Assembly: GCA_963556145.1 (NCBI GenBank)
Contig: OY744462.1
Coordinates: 4,278,001-4,342,000 of the forward strand
Direction of reading: 5' to 3'
DNA: 64,000 bases
Origin: Hygrocybe punicea
Lineage: Eukaryota; Basidiomycota; Agaricomycetes; Agaricales; Hygrophoraceae
In this document: positions 22,101-32,249 of the stretch, piece after piece
How positions within the stretch are numbered: position 1 is the stretch's first letter
Layout of the letters: every line of letters starts with the position of its first letter
The notes under the pieces: generated by a model
What the model was told of the DNA's origin: nothing
The model's input: the letters and a program-made list of their open reading frames with translations, nothing else
Database searches by the model: none
Position numbers and translations under genes: made by a program

Positions 22101-22762
22101 AGCAAACGACTGTTTGGAAAACTTGAGGATGACACTGGGTGAGAAAATGGTAATTTTTCGAACCTCTGTCCATGGAGCAAACAGTCAGAAGAAGAAGACT
22201 CGAGCATGGGATGACATACATGCCATCCAGCAAAAAGTTTCCAAATATGCCACCAGCTACAGGCAGGCTCGTCGAGCATTGGTCAGTCTAGGGGGGAGTG
22301 CAGACATTTTGGATCGTTTCAAAGTGCTGAGGCAGGAGGATATCAAGATGAGTGGTGATATGCTTGAGGAGAATAGAGTGGGCCAGAGGAGTCACAAGCT
22401 TCCCTGGATCTGGCGGATGAAAGATAGGAATAATACTGGGGACAACGATTGGATGCAGGAAGGTAAATAATGGTTCTCCTACAGCAATTCATGGAAGATC
22501 TTACTGCTATACAGTGTATCGTGTAAACTGGCTCCATGGAAAGGCCAGATATGATCGGTGGTCTGAAGAATTGCAAAGTGTCAAGTCAGAAATGGGTAAC
22601 ACGATTCGTTGGTTGCAACACCAGGAAGTGCAATGGGAAGCACGTCGTGACAAAGTTGGTCCTGGACTGAGGGGGCACATCTGTTATGCTGAAAAACAGA
22701 TGGTAATGTGGAGGAATATGATAGCACAAGCAGAAATTGCCTTTGCCAACAAGATGGAGTAA
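19155..22762 (+). CDS. KDZ-superfamily DNA transposase, apparently intact
   Basis: The hand-built model has ten exons: 19155-19442, 19494-20174, 20243-20424, 20489-20639, 20693-20838, 20897-21294, 21351-21523, 21587-21684, 21741-22462 and 22515-22762. They sum to 3087 nt, a clean 1028 aa. A CxC2-type cysteine cluster (CQTC, CCPDCYDC, CQRCC, H-KHD) lies around residues 130-165. The RNase H-fold core begins at IIVDGNFKAEQ (Asp near 390), continues through TGIGACACAKHGCFVPHS and YDIICSW, and reaches GAGQQDGEILETLW with the catalytic Glu near 567. A helical C-terminal part follows. Known: KDZ transposases use a D-D-E core and are expanded in mushrooms beside TET/JBP genes. The first-exon start is the least certain part. 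It lies 100 bp downstream of the Ulp1-like gene on the same strand. Confidence 0.9.
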
Positions 22763-22869
22763 TATATATCATTAGAGAAGATTTAGTTCAAACTAAGATA
22801 TTCCTAACCAACTGGACCATAACCATCTGCCGATAATGGCCAGCAAGCCAATATATAGTATTCAGCCGA

Positions 22870-23330
22870 CATAACCAGACCGGTCGGCCAATCCATGTTC
22901 CATGACCAGCCAAAATACCCAGGGCTGTTGGCCAACCCATCTTTCATGGCCAGCCAAAATACCCAGGGCCGTCGGCCAACCCATGTTCCATGGCCAGCCA
23001 AAAACCCCAGACCGGTCAGCCAATCCATGTTCCATGGCCAGCCAAAATACCCAGACCGGTCAGCCAATCCATATTCCATGGCCAGCCAAAATACCCAGGG
23101 CCATCGGCCAACCCATGTTCCATGGCCAGCCAAAATACCCAGGGCCGTCGGCCAACCCATGTTCCATGGCCAGCCAAAATACCCAGACCGGTGGGCCAAT
23201 CCATGTTCCATGGCCAACCAAAATACCTGGACCGGTTGGCCAATATATCCCTCTGCTTCGGCCAACTCATGTACCTCAGAACATAGACCCCTCGGCCAAG
23301 CCATCTGCCCAGGAGAAAGATATTGGTCGG
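22870..23330. repeat. 44-bp minisatellite, about ten copies
   Basis: The unit CATGGCCAGCCAAAATACCC plus AGRSCSGTCGGCCAAYCCATGTTC recurs at a regular 44-bp step (for example CCATGTTCC at 22981, 23025, 23113 and 23157). Copies differ at a few sites, alternating between AGGGCCGTCGG and AGACCGGTCAG. It starts 100 bp after the KDZ stop and ends near the decayed end of the Tnp2-like gene. Open frames through it on both strands are products of the repeat. Confidence 0.9.
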
Positions 23331-23461
23331 CCAAGATTGGCTGGCCCACTCAGAGTGGGAATTGTCCATCTCGGCTGATTCATGTTTCATGGACAAGATA
23401 CACTGTAAGGTGTGTGAAGGTGGGTGGGCATGTGGTTCAGGTGATCAGAAAGACCACTTAC

Positions 23462-25789
23462 CCAGGCAAGGATGGCGTCAACCCGGTCACTTTTTGAAGC
23501 CCTTCGACATGAGTCCAAACGAGCCGCCATTGGACACTTTAACTCAGCACAGATGAATTTGAGGGCACGTGCATGGCACCTCTTAAACTTGTTGACGATC
23601 TGCAAGCGGTTCTTGGCCAGTTCAGCTGCCATAGGGCCTTGGAGGTATTTCTGTAGCTTTTTGACGCTAGTCTACTCCTTGGGGGAGAATTCCTTCCAAG
23701 CAGAAGAAAGTTCGATGGGCACCACTGGCAATTCCTCTGCCTTTTTCAGACGAATACCAAGAATCCCATTGAAATGCTCTTTGATCAAGCCCAAGAAGAG
23801 GTTATGCATGCCATTGACCACCACGCAGCAGGCCATGTCAAAGTAAGGTAGTTGGAGTAATTCTGACCAACGGACCCCAGAAGTGTCAAAGAGCGCTTGT
23901 CTCGCCCCCTCGCTGCATGTGTCATCGTACTGGTAAGCACAAGCCCGGCAGTCGGCATTGGAGCGTCGGATCCAAGAATTATAATCTGTATTTCCATAAC
24001 CATGTGATGACCGGGTACAATGGCAGATTGAACAGAAGTGATTGTGAGAGTGGGCAGCAAACCCCCCAACTTTTCTTGCCGCAGGAAGGTCGCAGATCAC
24101 CGCAACCAATGCACAGTGAACCAGTCAACCATGGGGATAGCGGTGAGTGCGTGAGAATCTGACCCCTGGCGCCCAAAAGTCTAAGAAGTTGTCGATGAGT
24201 GGGGTCAGGTAGTGGTTGATGGCCGTGAGTGGTGGTTCCTGGGGGCCAGGAATGATCCCCGCCAAAAACATGTTCTTGGGCTTGTAGCATAATTCAGGGG
24301 GGAGGTTGAGGCAAACCAGGGATATGAGGCCAATGGAAGCCTTCTTTCCTGCCTGTTTATTGGTGTATGGGTTGAAGAAGTCAACGCAAAGACTAAATAC
24401 ATAGCGGCCTTCATCGCCGCCAAAGCTGAAATGCTGCTTATCAGGGCCTTGGAATTCGCGAAGGAAAGCGCCATCAAAAATGTCCTGCATGTCATCCGTG
24501 CTGCTGGCAGCATTTGTCTTCCAGGTGGAATCCATGCATTCCTCAAACCCAGGTCGAGCTGTCAAACTGGCTACCCAGTCCTTGAAGTCGAAGGAGACAA
24601 AGGTTTTGATGGGCACCTGGATCTCCTCACCCATGATCACCTGGGGCTTGGTCAGGCATTCCTTACAGCGTGGGCCTCCATGAAACTCCTGGTGAATGCA
24701 ATGGTTGGGGTATTGGGCAATAGGGGAGTCGCCTTCAAAGGTGGGTTTGTACGTGCGGTGACATTTCTGGTTGGGGCAGACAGCATAGATGATGCTCTTG
24801 CCATCCAGATGAAACTGGTTGGTGGCTGAGCGAGGATCGACAGGGAAGTCCGACATGAGCTTTTGTTCTCGAGGCGATAGGTGGGGGGCAGTTCTCATCA
24901 GCGTGAGCTGGACAATGTATTGCAGCATGGAAAGCATGAAATGGCATCCGCAACGCCCGACATTCAGCACCACCTGACAAGCGACCACTAAAAAGAGGGA
25001 AACTTGAAGGATGGGATCAACGCGCTGAACGAAGGGCGTGAAGTGGTGATTGGTTTTCATTTCATTGCCCAACGCAGTGCCGTGTTGGGCTAATTTCCGT
25101 TTCCACTCCAGTTTTGCCTGGTCCAGCTGACACTGGACTTCATCCAGTCACTCGCAGATGGATCTCTTGGTTTCTACCACCGCGGCTTGCCTGCCTTTGA
25201 CAGCATCTAGCCGATTTCGAAGGTCAGCGCAGGCTGAACACAGTGAATTCAAAGGAGGAGGTGAGGACTCCCCAGAGTGATGTTGCAGTTCAGCCAGTGC
25301 TTGGGAGACTTTCTGAGCCAAGTCCACCACAGCTGCCTCGATTCCCGCCAGGTGACGGATGTGGGAATCCACTCTGCTCTGCTGAGAGGGCTGTGAGCTG
25401 GAGGTGCTGGGCACTTTTGGAGCGCAGGTGTCAACCTTTGGGTGGACTGTTTCAACGGAGGGTTCTGGCGAGCCAAGTGACAAGTTCTGCAACATCGTTG
25501 CCAAATCTTGGGGGTCTGGGTCAGATTTGGACCAAAGCCGTCTGCCTTGTTGAGTAAATGCCCCAGAAACTTTGTCCACCAGCGTCATCGAAGCCATGTA
25601 ATAAGCAACGTCCACATCACGGGCATCTATGGCGCACCTTGAGGCATCGCGAGCAACAGCAGCGCAGTCTTGCAGCTGGTGGGACTTGTATGTGCGGCAG
25701 TCCACTGAAATTCCTCGTGGAGAATTTGTTGTGCTGTCAAGCCCTCCCTTCGCGGCGCACCCAAAGGAGGTGCAGAAACAGGTCGGCAT
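23462..25789 (-). pseudogene. CACTA/Tnp2-type transposase, degenerate
   Basis: A single minus-strand frame runs from ATG 25789 (MPTCFCTSFGCAAKGG) to a GTAAGT donor near 23461. It is broken by TGA at 25148 and 24125 and by TAG at 23672. The middle (24.9-24.1 kb) has the Tnp2 signature: HLDGKSIIYAVCPNQKC, YVFSLCVDFFNPYTNKQAG and KNMFLAGIIPGPQEPPLTAI. The next block reads VAVICDLPAARKVGGFAAHS, a HNHFCSICHC zinc cluster, and YFDMACCVVVNGMHNLFLG, where the D and H match conserved catalytic-region residues. Known: this family moves CACTA (En/Spm-like) elements. The three stops and the missing 3' exons mean this copy cannot work. A hAT-like element sits directly upstream of its start codon. Confidence 0.82.
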
Positions 25790-25793
25790 GAGC
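25786..25793. repeat. hAT target-site duplication, left copy
   Basis: GCATGAGC at 25786-25793 is repeated at 27077-27084. The 8-bp length is typical of hAT elements. Read on the minus strand, the duplicated octamer contains the ATG of the Tnp2-like gene. Confidence 0.88.
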
Positions 25794-27076
25794 TAGTGTT
25801 GCCGAAGTTCAGTTCGGTCCGGTTCCGACCCTTTTTGGCGGAACCGTGAACTGAACTTCGGGTCCGGTTTGGCGCATGGCCAAACCCGGACCCAGACGGC
25901 GTCGAACCGTCTCTTTGCGTTCGGTCTGGGTTCAGACGTGGTCTGAAACCCAGACCGAGGTGGGCTCACCCCGTCCGTTCTCCTCGCGAATGGCAGGCAT
26001 GTATCAATAGATATGGCGCTGCACTTCGCGAGGTAGATGGGTGCGGGGGAGCCCTCCGGTGTCCCCAAGGGATGTGGAGGGACGGGGTCTTGTCCCGTGG
26101 TCCCTGCGTGGCATTGCCGGCGCTGCTGCTGCCAACCGTTGTCCTTGTCGGGGCGGTGGTATGGTTGTGGTGGTGTTGCTGCCATGGCTGCTGCTGCTGC
26201 TGCTGCTGTCGCCGTTGCTGCTGCCGCTGCTGCTGTTGTCGCCGTTGCTGCTGCCGCTGTTGCTGCTGCTGCTGCTGCTGCTGGCCGTCGCCATCGTCAT
26301 TGCCATGCTGCCGCTGGTGGTGGTGGTGTTGCGGCTGTCCCGTGTCCGTTGGCATTGGATGGCTTGGTGCAGCAGCAGCTGCTGCTGCTGCTGCCGGCAC
26401 TGCTGCTGTTGTCCTCTTCGGGTGGTGGTATGGTTGCGGTGGTGTTGCTGCCACGGCTGCTGCTGCTGGCGTTGCTGCTGTTGCCGGCGTTGCTGCTGTT
26501 GCTGGCGTTGCTGCTGCTGTTGCAGGCGCTTCTGCTGCTGCCGGCGCTGCTGATGGCCGTTGCCGTCGTCGTTGATGCCATTGCCGTTGCCACCGCTGGT
26601 GGTGGTGGTGGTGGTGGTGTTGTGGCCGTCCCGCGTCCGTTGGCATTGCGTTGGCGCTGGGATCCATGTTGTGCCGGGTCGTGTGCGTCGTGGTCAAGTT
26701 GCCTGTGGCAGATAATATTAGTAAAGTTAAGAAATTTTATGAGACTTACCTGTGTTCATGAACGCGACAATGTGTCGCGTTCATTGGCCTTGCGTTGTTG
26801 CGGTGTTGGTGAAGAAAACCTACGTGTAATGGTCACATGATACTGTTGACCATGAAAAAGTAATACGAAAAACAAATGAAATAAATACCTTAAAAATATC
26901 CGCGTTCGTGGTTTGGACACAGTTTGGAGCCATTCAGGAAATCCGGCAGGCCTCGAAACCCGGAACTGAACCCGCGGTCCGGTTCAGCACTTGGCTGAAC
27001 TTAGACTGAACCTAGGGTTCGGTTCGGGGTTTGAACTGGGTTCGGCTAGGTTCGGAACCGAACTATGGCAACACTA
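25794..27076. mobile_element. Non-autonomous hAT-like element, 1283 bp
   Basis: The element begins TAGTGTTGCCGAAGTTCAGT and ends with the inverted form ACTATGGCAACACTA, giving terminal inverted repeats of about 25 bp with a few mismatches, and is flanked by an exact 8-bp duplication. Both subterminal regions are dense in TTCGGTTCGG-like motifs and their complements (25.80-25.97 and 26.98-27.06 kb), as expected for transposase-binding sites. The interior is dominated by CTG/GGT triplet repeats and holds no transposase, so it would depend on an autonomous relative. A 243-aa frame on the minus strand (Q/H/A/P-rich) is probably an artefact of the triplets. Confidence 0.85.
26180..26640. repeat. 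CTG/CAG-rich triplet tract inside the hAT-like element
   Basis: Imperfect GCTGCTGCT and GTTGCTGCTG runs fill this block. Internal near-duplications show as ATGGTTGTGGTGGTGTTGCT at about 26161 and ATGGTTGCGGTGGTGTTGCT at about 26430, about 270 bp apart. It keeps frames open on several strands at once. Confidence 0.85.
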
Positions 27077-27084
27077 GCATGAGC
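27077..27084. repeat. hAT target-site duplication, right copy
   Basis: This is the exact second copy of GCATGAGC found at 25786-25793. Confidence 0.88.
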
Positions 27085-27311
27085 TGATGAGGCCAAGGTC
27101 GTCGTCTCTGCTCAGAAGAAAGACCCCATGGTGAATGCAGGGGAAGCAGTCATTTGAGAGGTGGGAGGCTGATCCGCTGAGGGTTAAGAGAAAGTTAGGT
27201 CCTTTCTTCCTCCAAGGGAACTACAAGACTCACCGTCTCCAGGCACCGACGTTGCCCTTTGTCCCAAAGGGTGAAAACAAGAAAGGCTGTTCCTTGTCGC
27301 CAGGCAGCCGT

Positions 27312-27459
27312 TGGATTAGGTGTGCCTGGGTAGTCACGTGACTGGAGTTCCCACGGTTCGATTCCCTTTAGTAGACAGATGTGTGTTTCAGGTAGAGTCA
27401 GTCCTACATGATGACGTGATTCGAGAGGATCTCAGGGTAGCAGCCTCTGTCCCACTCCA
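27312..27459 (+). repeat. Gypsy 5' LTR
   Basis: The LTR begins TGGATTAGG and ends CACTCCA. It is identical by eye over all 148 bp to 40955-41102. It contains GGTTCGATTCCC, which matches an RNA polymerase III B box. The candidate primer-binding site (TGGTGATGAGAGC) starts a few bases downstream, but I could not assign its tRNA. Confidence 0.9.
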
Positions 27460-27954
27460 ACGTGGTGATGAGAGCGATTCCAACCCAGCCCACACCAAGC
27501 ATTGATTTTTAGCGACCTCTCACCCAACGCTGACTTCCCAAAAAGCCCAACGACCCACAACACCGAGCACCCGCAACCCGAGCACTTCGTCACTAGACAC
27601 CGAGAACCCGAGAACCAAAAACCGAGCACTGAGCACCGAGAACCGAGAACCGAGCACTGAGAACTGAGAACCGAGCACCGAGAACCACACGCAGAACACA
27701 GAATCACAACGAACCCACAACAACACTCCCCAACAAAAACAGCTCCTATAATCCACCCACATCCAGCGCCACGTACACGCAGATCAACTATACGAGTCCG
27801 AGACCAATACGGTAGATACTCGAGCACCCCGCCGACGTCTTCCACATCATCGGTCTCCTCAATCACAACGCCCTCGACAGACTCCGAGAACCCAGAACCA
27901 ACCACCCCACCAACCTCGCCAACTATACCACTTCCACATCCACCCAGACCTAGA

Positions 27955-29286
27955 ATGGGCGAATCGGGTTCCCTACGCTGGGACGGAGGCCCCGACAAAA
28001 AAACAACATCGGGACAATTCCTACGAGAAATCAACATTAAGATTGAAGATAAGGAGTACACCACCGACAACAAGAAAATCGACTGCTTTCGAAACAACCT
28101 GGACTTTGGCGGCACCGCCGATCAGTGGCTCGACGGATTAGCCAACGACACCAAAACCAACTGGAACAAACTCGTAGAGGCCTTCGAAAAGCAATGGCCG
28201 AAGAATGTGATTCCCAAACCATCCAAGACCGAACGTATTCACGAGCTCAAGGAATGGACACTACCCGTCGACACCCTCGGTACGAAAACCGAGACAGCGG
28301 GGTCGAAGGAGGTCTGGACCCACATTAAGTGGGCAAACGGATTAGTCGCCAAGGTGAAAGACACCGAGGACACCAACTGCCTCCTCCTCCAAGACATCTT
28401 CGACGCGCTCCCAATGCTGCTCCACGACCTCATATGACACAAGCCCCGCGCTACATACGACGAACTAGCCGACACAGTCCGCAACGTCGACATTACCCAC
28501 CTATGAGAAACCGTCTCAAAATACGAGAAGGACGAGGAAACTGCCCGTTTGGTGCGTACCCCGGCCTCACCAACCAAAGCCCTGCACGAAACACTCGCCC
28601 ACACACATCTCCAACCCACGACATTCCCCCACCAACAATATACCCCTACCCATCAGTACCAGCCTACTCGAGGAAATCCGGGCGACCCATTTGGCATGAA
28701 CGCGGGAGGTAGGGGCAACCTGTTCGTGAATAGAGGACCTGCCCCACGACCCTACCGAGGGGGAGCAGGAAACCCCAATACCGCTCAACAGCCTGGACCA
28801 TTCCCATTCCAACCCAGCGCCCGGGGTCGACCCATCGCTACTCGATATCACGACTTGCAGAACCTGACCATCCAGCAACACCCTGACATGGACCAGGGAC
28901 GCGCCGCCCACAGAGCCCAAGTCGACGAATGGCATCGCGCCCACGCTGACGCACAACCGGACGAGCTATGCCCATACCCGCTTACCCCAGGTACAGCACC
29001 ACTAGGGTCACGGGAGTGTTGGGACTGTGGCCAAGCAGGCCACCGCGTGGGAACACCAGTTTGCGGTGGCACCACACTCCCCGAGAACGAACGTACCTGG
29101 CGGCGGATAGCATCTCACATCGCCCGTGAAGCGTGGAAAGAATGCCAAATGCAGAGCGTAAACTACGTGTCCTACGGACACCAAAACTACAGCGGGTACA
29201 ACGACTACGAACAGCAATATGGCAGACATCACTACCCAAACGACTTCGATGACGCCCAGGGAAATGGGAGGGGTCCATCCATGTAG
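27955..29286 (+). pseudogene. Gypsy gag, interrupted by two TGA codons
   Basis: One continuous frame encodes a capsid-like segment (FRNNLDFGGTADQWLDGLAN, NWNKLVEAFEKQWP) and, after a P/G/R-rich linker, a zinc knuckle CWDCGQAGHRVGTPVC near the C-terminus. TGA at 28435-28437 and at 28504-28506 interrupt it between the capsid region and the linker. Both sit where arginine (CGA) would restore the reading, although tryptophan cannot be excluded for the second. The frame ends at TAG 29284. Known: gag packages element RNA into particles. This copy would make only a truncated capsid part. Confidence 0.8.
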
Positions 29287-29318
29287 ACAAAAGTCAGGCA
29301 GCCCAGACAAATGAACAG

Positions 29319-30083
29319 ATGGAAATGCCGGTCCCCGACCACTGTATGGGTTGGGCCGGGGATGTGCCAGTACATTCTCCCAAAATAAAGCCGCATATGG
29401 ACATGGCACAGGACTCTTTAGTCAGTACCGATATCTCATGTTCAGGTCACGAATCCAAACACGAAACTGTTGACCTGTACGTGGTGGGAAAGAATGAACC
29501 GGTAACCCCACACACTGCAAAACCATTTTTGCAATCAGTTGACCTCCAAGGCCCCAACGGGTCACACCAGCGCGTCCGCAGTCTCGTTGACGACGGCGCA
29601 ACGGTGAACTCTATTTTCTCGACTACATACAACGAAATGCAACACCAGCTGGGTAAATTACAACCATCACACAAAACCCTGCGCATGGCGAACGGCGCCA
29701 GGGAACCATCACGAGGACGTTGGCAAGGCGACGTCAAACTTGGGAATTCACACAAGACAGCCGCTTTCGAGGTGTTTCCCAGTGGCGGCTCCTGGTCCCT
29801 ACTCCTGGGCAAACCTTTGCTCCAGCAATTCAACGCCGTCCACGACTACAGCGACGACACCTTGCGGATTCCACACGATGGTGGATGGACGACACTACAA
29901 AACGAGAACCTGGAGGCTGTGCCTCCCACCATCCCAGTCGCAAATGTTGTGGTCCATGACACAGCGACAACCAATGCTTTGCTAGTGGAAATCGCCCACT
30001 ATGATCAGCACCCGAAACCCATTTGCCCCACTCATGGAATTGTCAGACACAGCGCTGTGCGACACCGTGGAAACCAGGGATGA
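29319..30083 (+). CDS. Gypsy aspartic protease region
   Basis: This separate frame after gag encodes a retropepsin-like segment. RSLVDDGATVNSIF, at about residues 88-100, is the D-[ST/D]-G active-site turn in the variant DDG, and SLLLGKPLLQQFNAVHDY is the conserved second strand region. It runs out of frame at 30083, overlapping the reverse-transcriptase frame by about 80 bp. In complete relatives protease and RT are one polyprotein, so either a frameshift mutation lies near 30.00-30.08 kb or translation shifts frame there. The start codon given is the first in frame and may not be the natural N-terminus. Confidence 0.65.
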   Translation: MEMPVPDHCMGWAGDVPVHSPKIKPHMDMAQDSLVSTDISCSGHESKHETVDLYVVGKNEPVTPHTAKPFLQSVDLQGPNGSHQRVRSLVDDGATVNSIFSTTYNEMQHQLGKLQPSHKTLRMANGAREPSRGRWQGDVKLGNSHKTAAFEVFPSGGSWSLLLGKPLLQQFNAVHDYSDDTLRIPHDGGWTTLQNENLEAVPPTIPVANVVVHDTATTNALLVEIAHYDQHPKPICPTHGIVRHSAVRHRGNQG

Positions 30084-32133
30084 CACCAACGCACCAAGCC
30101 AGATACGGGAAGCCCCACGTGAAACGCCCCCCGCTGTGACACCAGCTGAACGCCAGAGCTCTCACCGCAAAGGACACCACGCCCGGCACCGACGACGTCA
30201 CCCAACGAAGCGTACAGCATCACCACAAACTATGCCAGACCCCCAAGCACACACACAGCATCCCTCTACAACCACCACACCCGTCTGGACGGTGTGTGAC
30301 AGCGACGATCGCCCTGACGACGGAGAGATTGGGGACGCCCAGCCGGAAGTGGACCTTGACGCCAACCACTCCATCTTCACCAGAAAAACAGACCCGTTCA
30401 AAAAGGCAAGGGTTAACGAAATTCTGGCCAAGGTCACCATCGGGTCTGACCTATCAGACGACCAGCGCGCAGAGATACGGGCACTGATCGTGGAGTACGC
30501 TGACTGCTTCGCACTGTCCGTTAGCAAGGTCAACGTCATACCAGGCGCCGAACACCACATACATGTACCGGATGACATCATATTCCCCAAACGCGTACCG
30601 AGACAACGACCTCTCACGGCCGCGCAACGTGAATTCCTGAATAAAACCATCGACGAGCTCCTCGCGGCCGACATAATAGAACCAATACGCCCGGAAGACA
30701 TGAAATGCGCTTCACCCATTGTGCTCGGACAAAAAACACACGACAACCCGGGCCTGCCCCTGAACGAGCTCCGCCACAGGGTCAACGACGAATGCACCAC
30801 CCACGGCCTGCCTCCGGCACACAATTTGGACCCTCGAAACCTGGAGTCGCCCACTCCGGCCGAACCACCAAAGCCGCAAACATGGCGCTTTTGCCAAAAC
30901 TACAACGCCCTAAACAGCGTCACCCAGGTCTTTCTGGTGCCGCAGGGTGACGTTCGCACGAAACAACGGTGCCTGAGCGGACACAGGTGGGTCTACGGCT
31001 TCAACTTCGCATCCGGGTTCTATGCGGTCATCATTCCGGAAGAGAGCAGGCCCTACCTGGCATTCTACATCGAGGGTCGCGGTTTCTTCACGCAGAAACG
31101 AATGCCATTCGGTCTCACAGGTGCCCCATCAACATTTGGCCACGTCACTGCTGAGAACCTCGGCGATATCCTGATAGCTCTGCAACTCGAGCTCTTCGTC
31201 AACGATGGCGGCATGGCAGGTGACGACTTCAACGACATGCTGGGTCACACAAGGCGCCTCCTCCAACGTGTTTGCGAAACAGGCATGTCGCTCTCGGCAA
31301 AAAAGTCCAAGTTCTTCATGACAGAAATGATCTTCGCCGGCTGCAAGGTAGGCCCCGACGGTGTCCAAGCAGACGAGGCCAAGCTAATGGCGGTAGTTAA
31401 CTGGCGCCCACCACCCGACCTCCTCGCTCTCTCCAGCTTCCTCGGGCTAACCGGCTACTTCCGCGACCTCATCCGGGGCTACGCCAAGCTGGCACAGCCG
31501 CTCTCTGACCTCCTGCGGACCACCGACATCCCAAAGAATGCGGGGAAGTCAGCTTACCGTGCGGCCCTGCGTCGCGTGAAGTTGGCTGACGTATGGACTG
31601 AAAAGCACCAAAGGTGCTTCCTCGATGTGAAGGCCATGCTAACCTCAGACCCCGTCCTCACAGCCCCCAGGTTCGACGGAACCCCGTTCATCGTCACGAC
31701 CGACAGCTGCAAGGAAGGTTTCGGGGCCATCTTGGCCCAGCGCATTCCTGTAACGAGGCCGGGTGGCAAAGTGGTCACAAAGCTGCACCCTATAGCATAT
31801 GCCTCCAAGCGCACGTCGCCGGCCAAGGAGCGCTACAAGCCCTTCTTGCTGGAGTTCGCGGCCCTCAAATTCGCTCTGGATAAGTTCGACGACCTTATAT
31901 GGGGTTTTCCGGTGGAATTAGAAACCGATTGCCAGGCTCTCCGTGACGTGCTGCTCAGCACGGACCTCAGCACTACCCATGCGCGGTGGCGGGATGGCGT
32001 CCTCGCCCACCAGATCATCAGCGTCCGGCACATCCCTGGGAAAGTCAACTTCGTGGGGGACGCACTTAGCCGAAAGGACGAGGAACTACCAAGAGTGCCC
32101 ACGGACGGTAGCAACTGGTCGGTACTCCAGTAG
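30001..32133 (+). pseudogene. Gypsy reverse transcriptase and RNase H, active site mutated, truncated by insertion
   Basis: The 710-codon frame contains the full Gypsy RT/RNase H array. It runs from PDDIIFPKRVPRQRPLTAAQ through FASGFYAVIIPEESRPYLAF, RMPFGLTGAPSTFGHVTAEN and AGCKVGPDGVQADEAKL to the RNase H block TTDSCKEGFGAILAQR, ETDCQALRDVL and VRHIPGKVNFVGDALSRKDE. The polymerase aspartates are replaced: the first appears in GFNFASGFYA (N for D, about 31006) and the YxDD box is FVNDGG (N for the first D, about 31200). The frame hits a stop 4-5 bases inside the nested element at 32129. Without that insertion it continues in frame into the integrase. The copy cannot supply polymerase. Confidence 0.85.
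32121..32128. repeat. Target duplication of the nested inverted element, left copy
   Basis: GGTACTCC at 32121-32128 is repeated at 39392-39399. Removing 32129-39399 restores the pol reading frame across the RNase H to integrase connection. Confidence 0.88.
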
Positions 32134-32249
32134 ACCCAGTCGTTTTGGTTAACCCAATCGCAGATATAGTTGCAAAAGGTAGGTACACATAGCGCAGTTG
32201 CTTGCTGGGGGGGTAGGTTAACCCAAAAGACAGCACTTGCTGGGGAAAT

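Noticed and set aside
22895..23497. 200-aa plus-strand repetitive frame (MFHGQPKYP-type repeats)
   Set aside because: It is translation of the 44-bp minisatellite; both strands are open and no gene context supports it.
25966..26697. 243-aa Q/H/A-rich reading frame on the minus strand in the hAT-like element
   Set aside because: Several overlapping frames on both strands are equally open because of the CTG triplets, and no transposase or other domain is visible.
27340..27375. tRNA gene suggested by the GGTTCGATTCCC box
   Set aside because: No acceptor or anticodon stem can be folded around it; it is part of the Gypsy LTR and is repeated in the 3' LTR.
30001..30083. Programmed frameshift between Gypsy protease and RT
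   Set aside because: No slippery heptamer was seen in the overlap, and this copy has other lesions, so a simple indel is as likely; kept only as a note in the feature.
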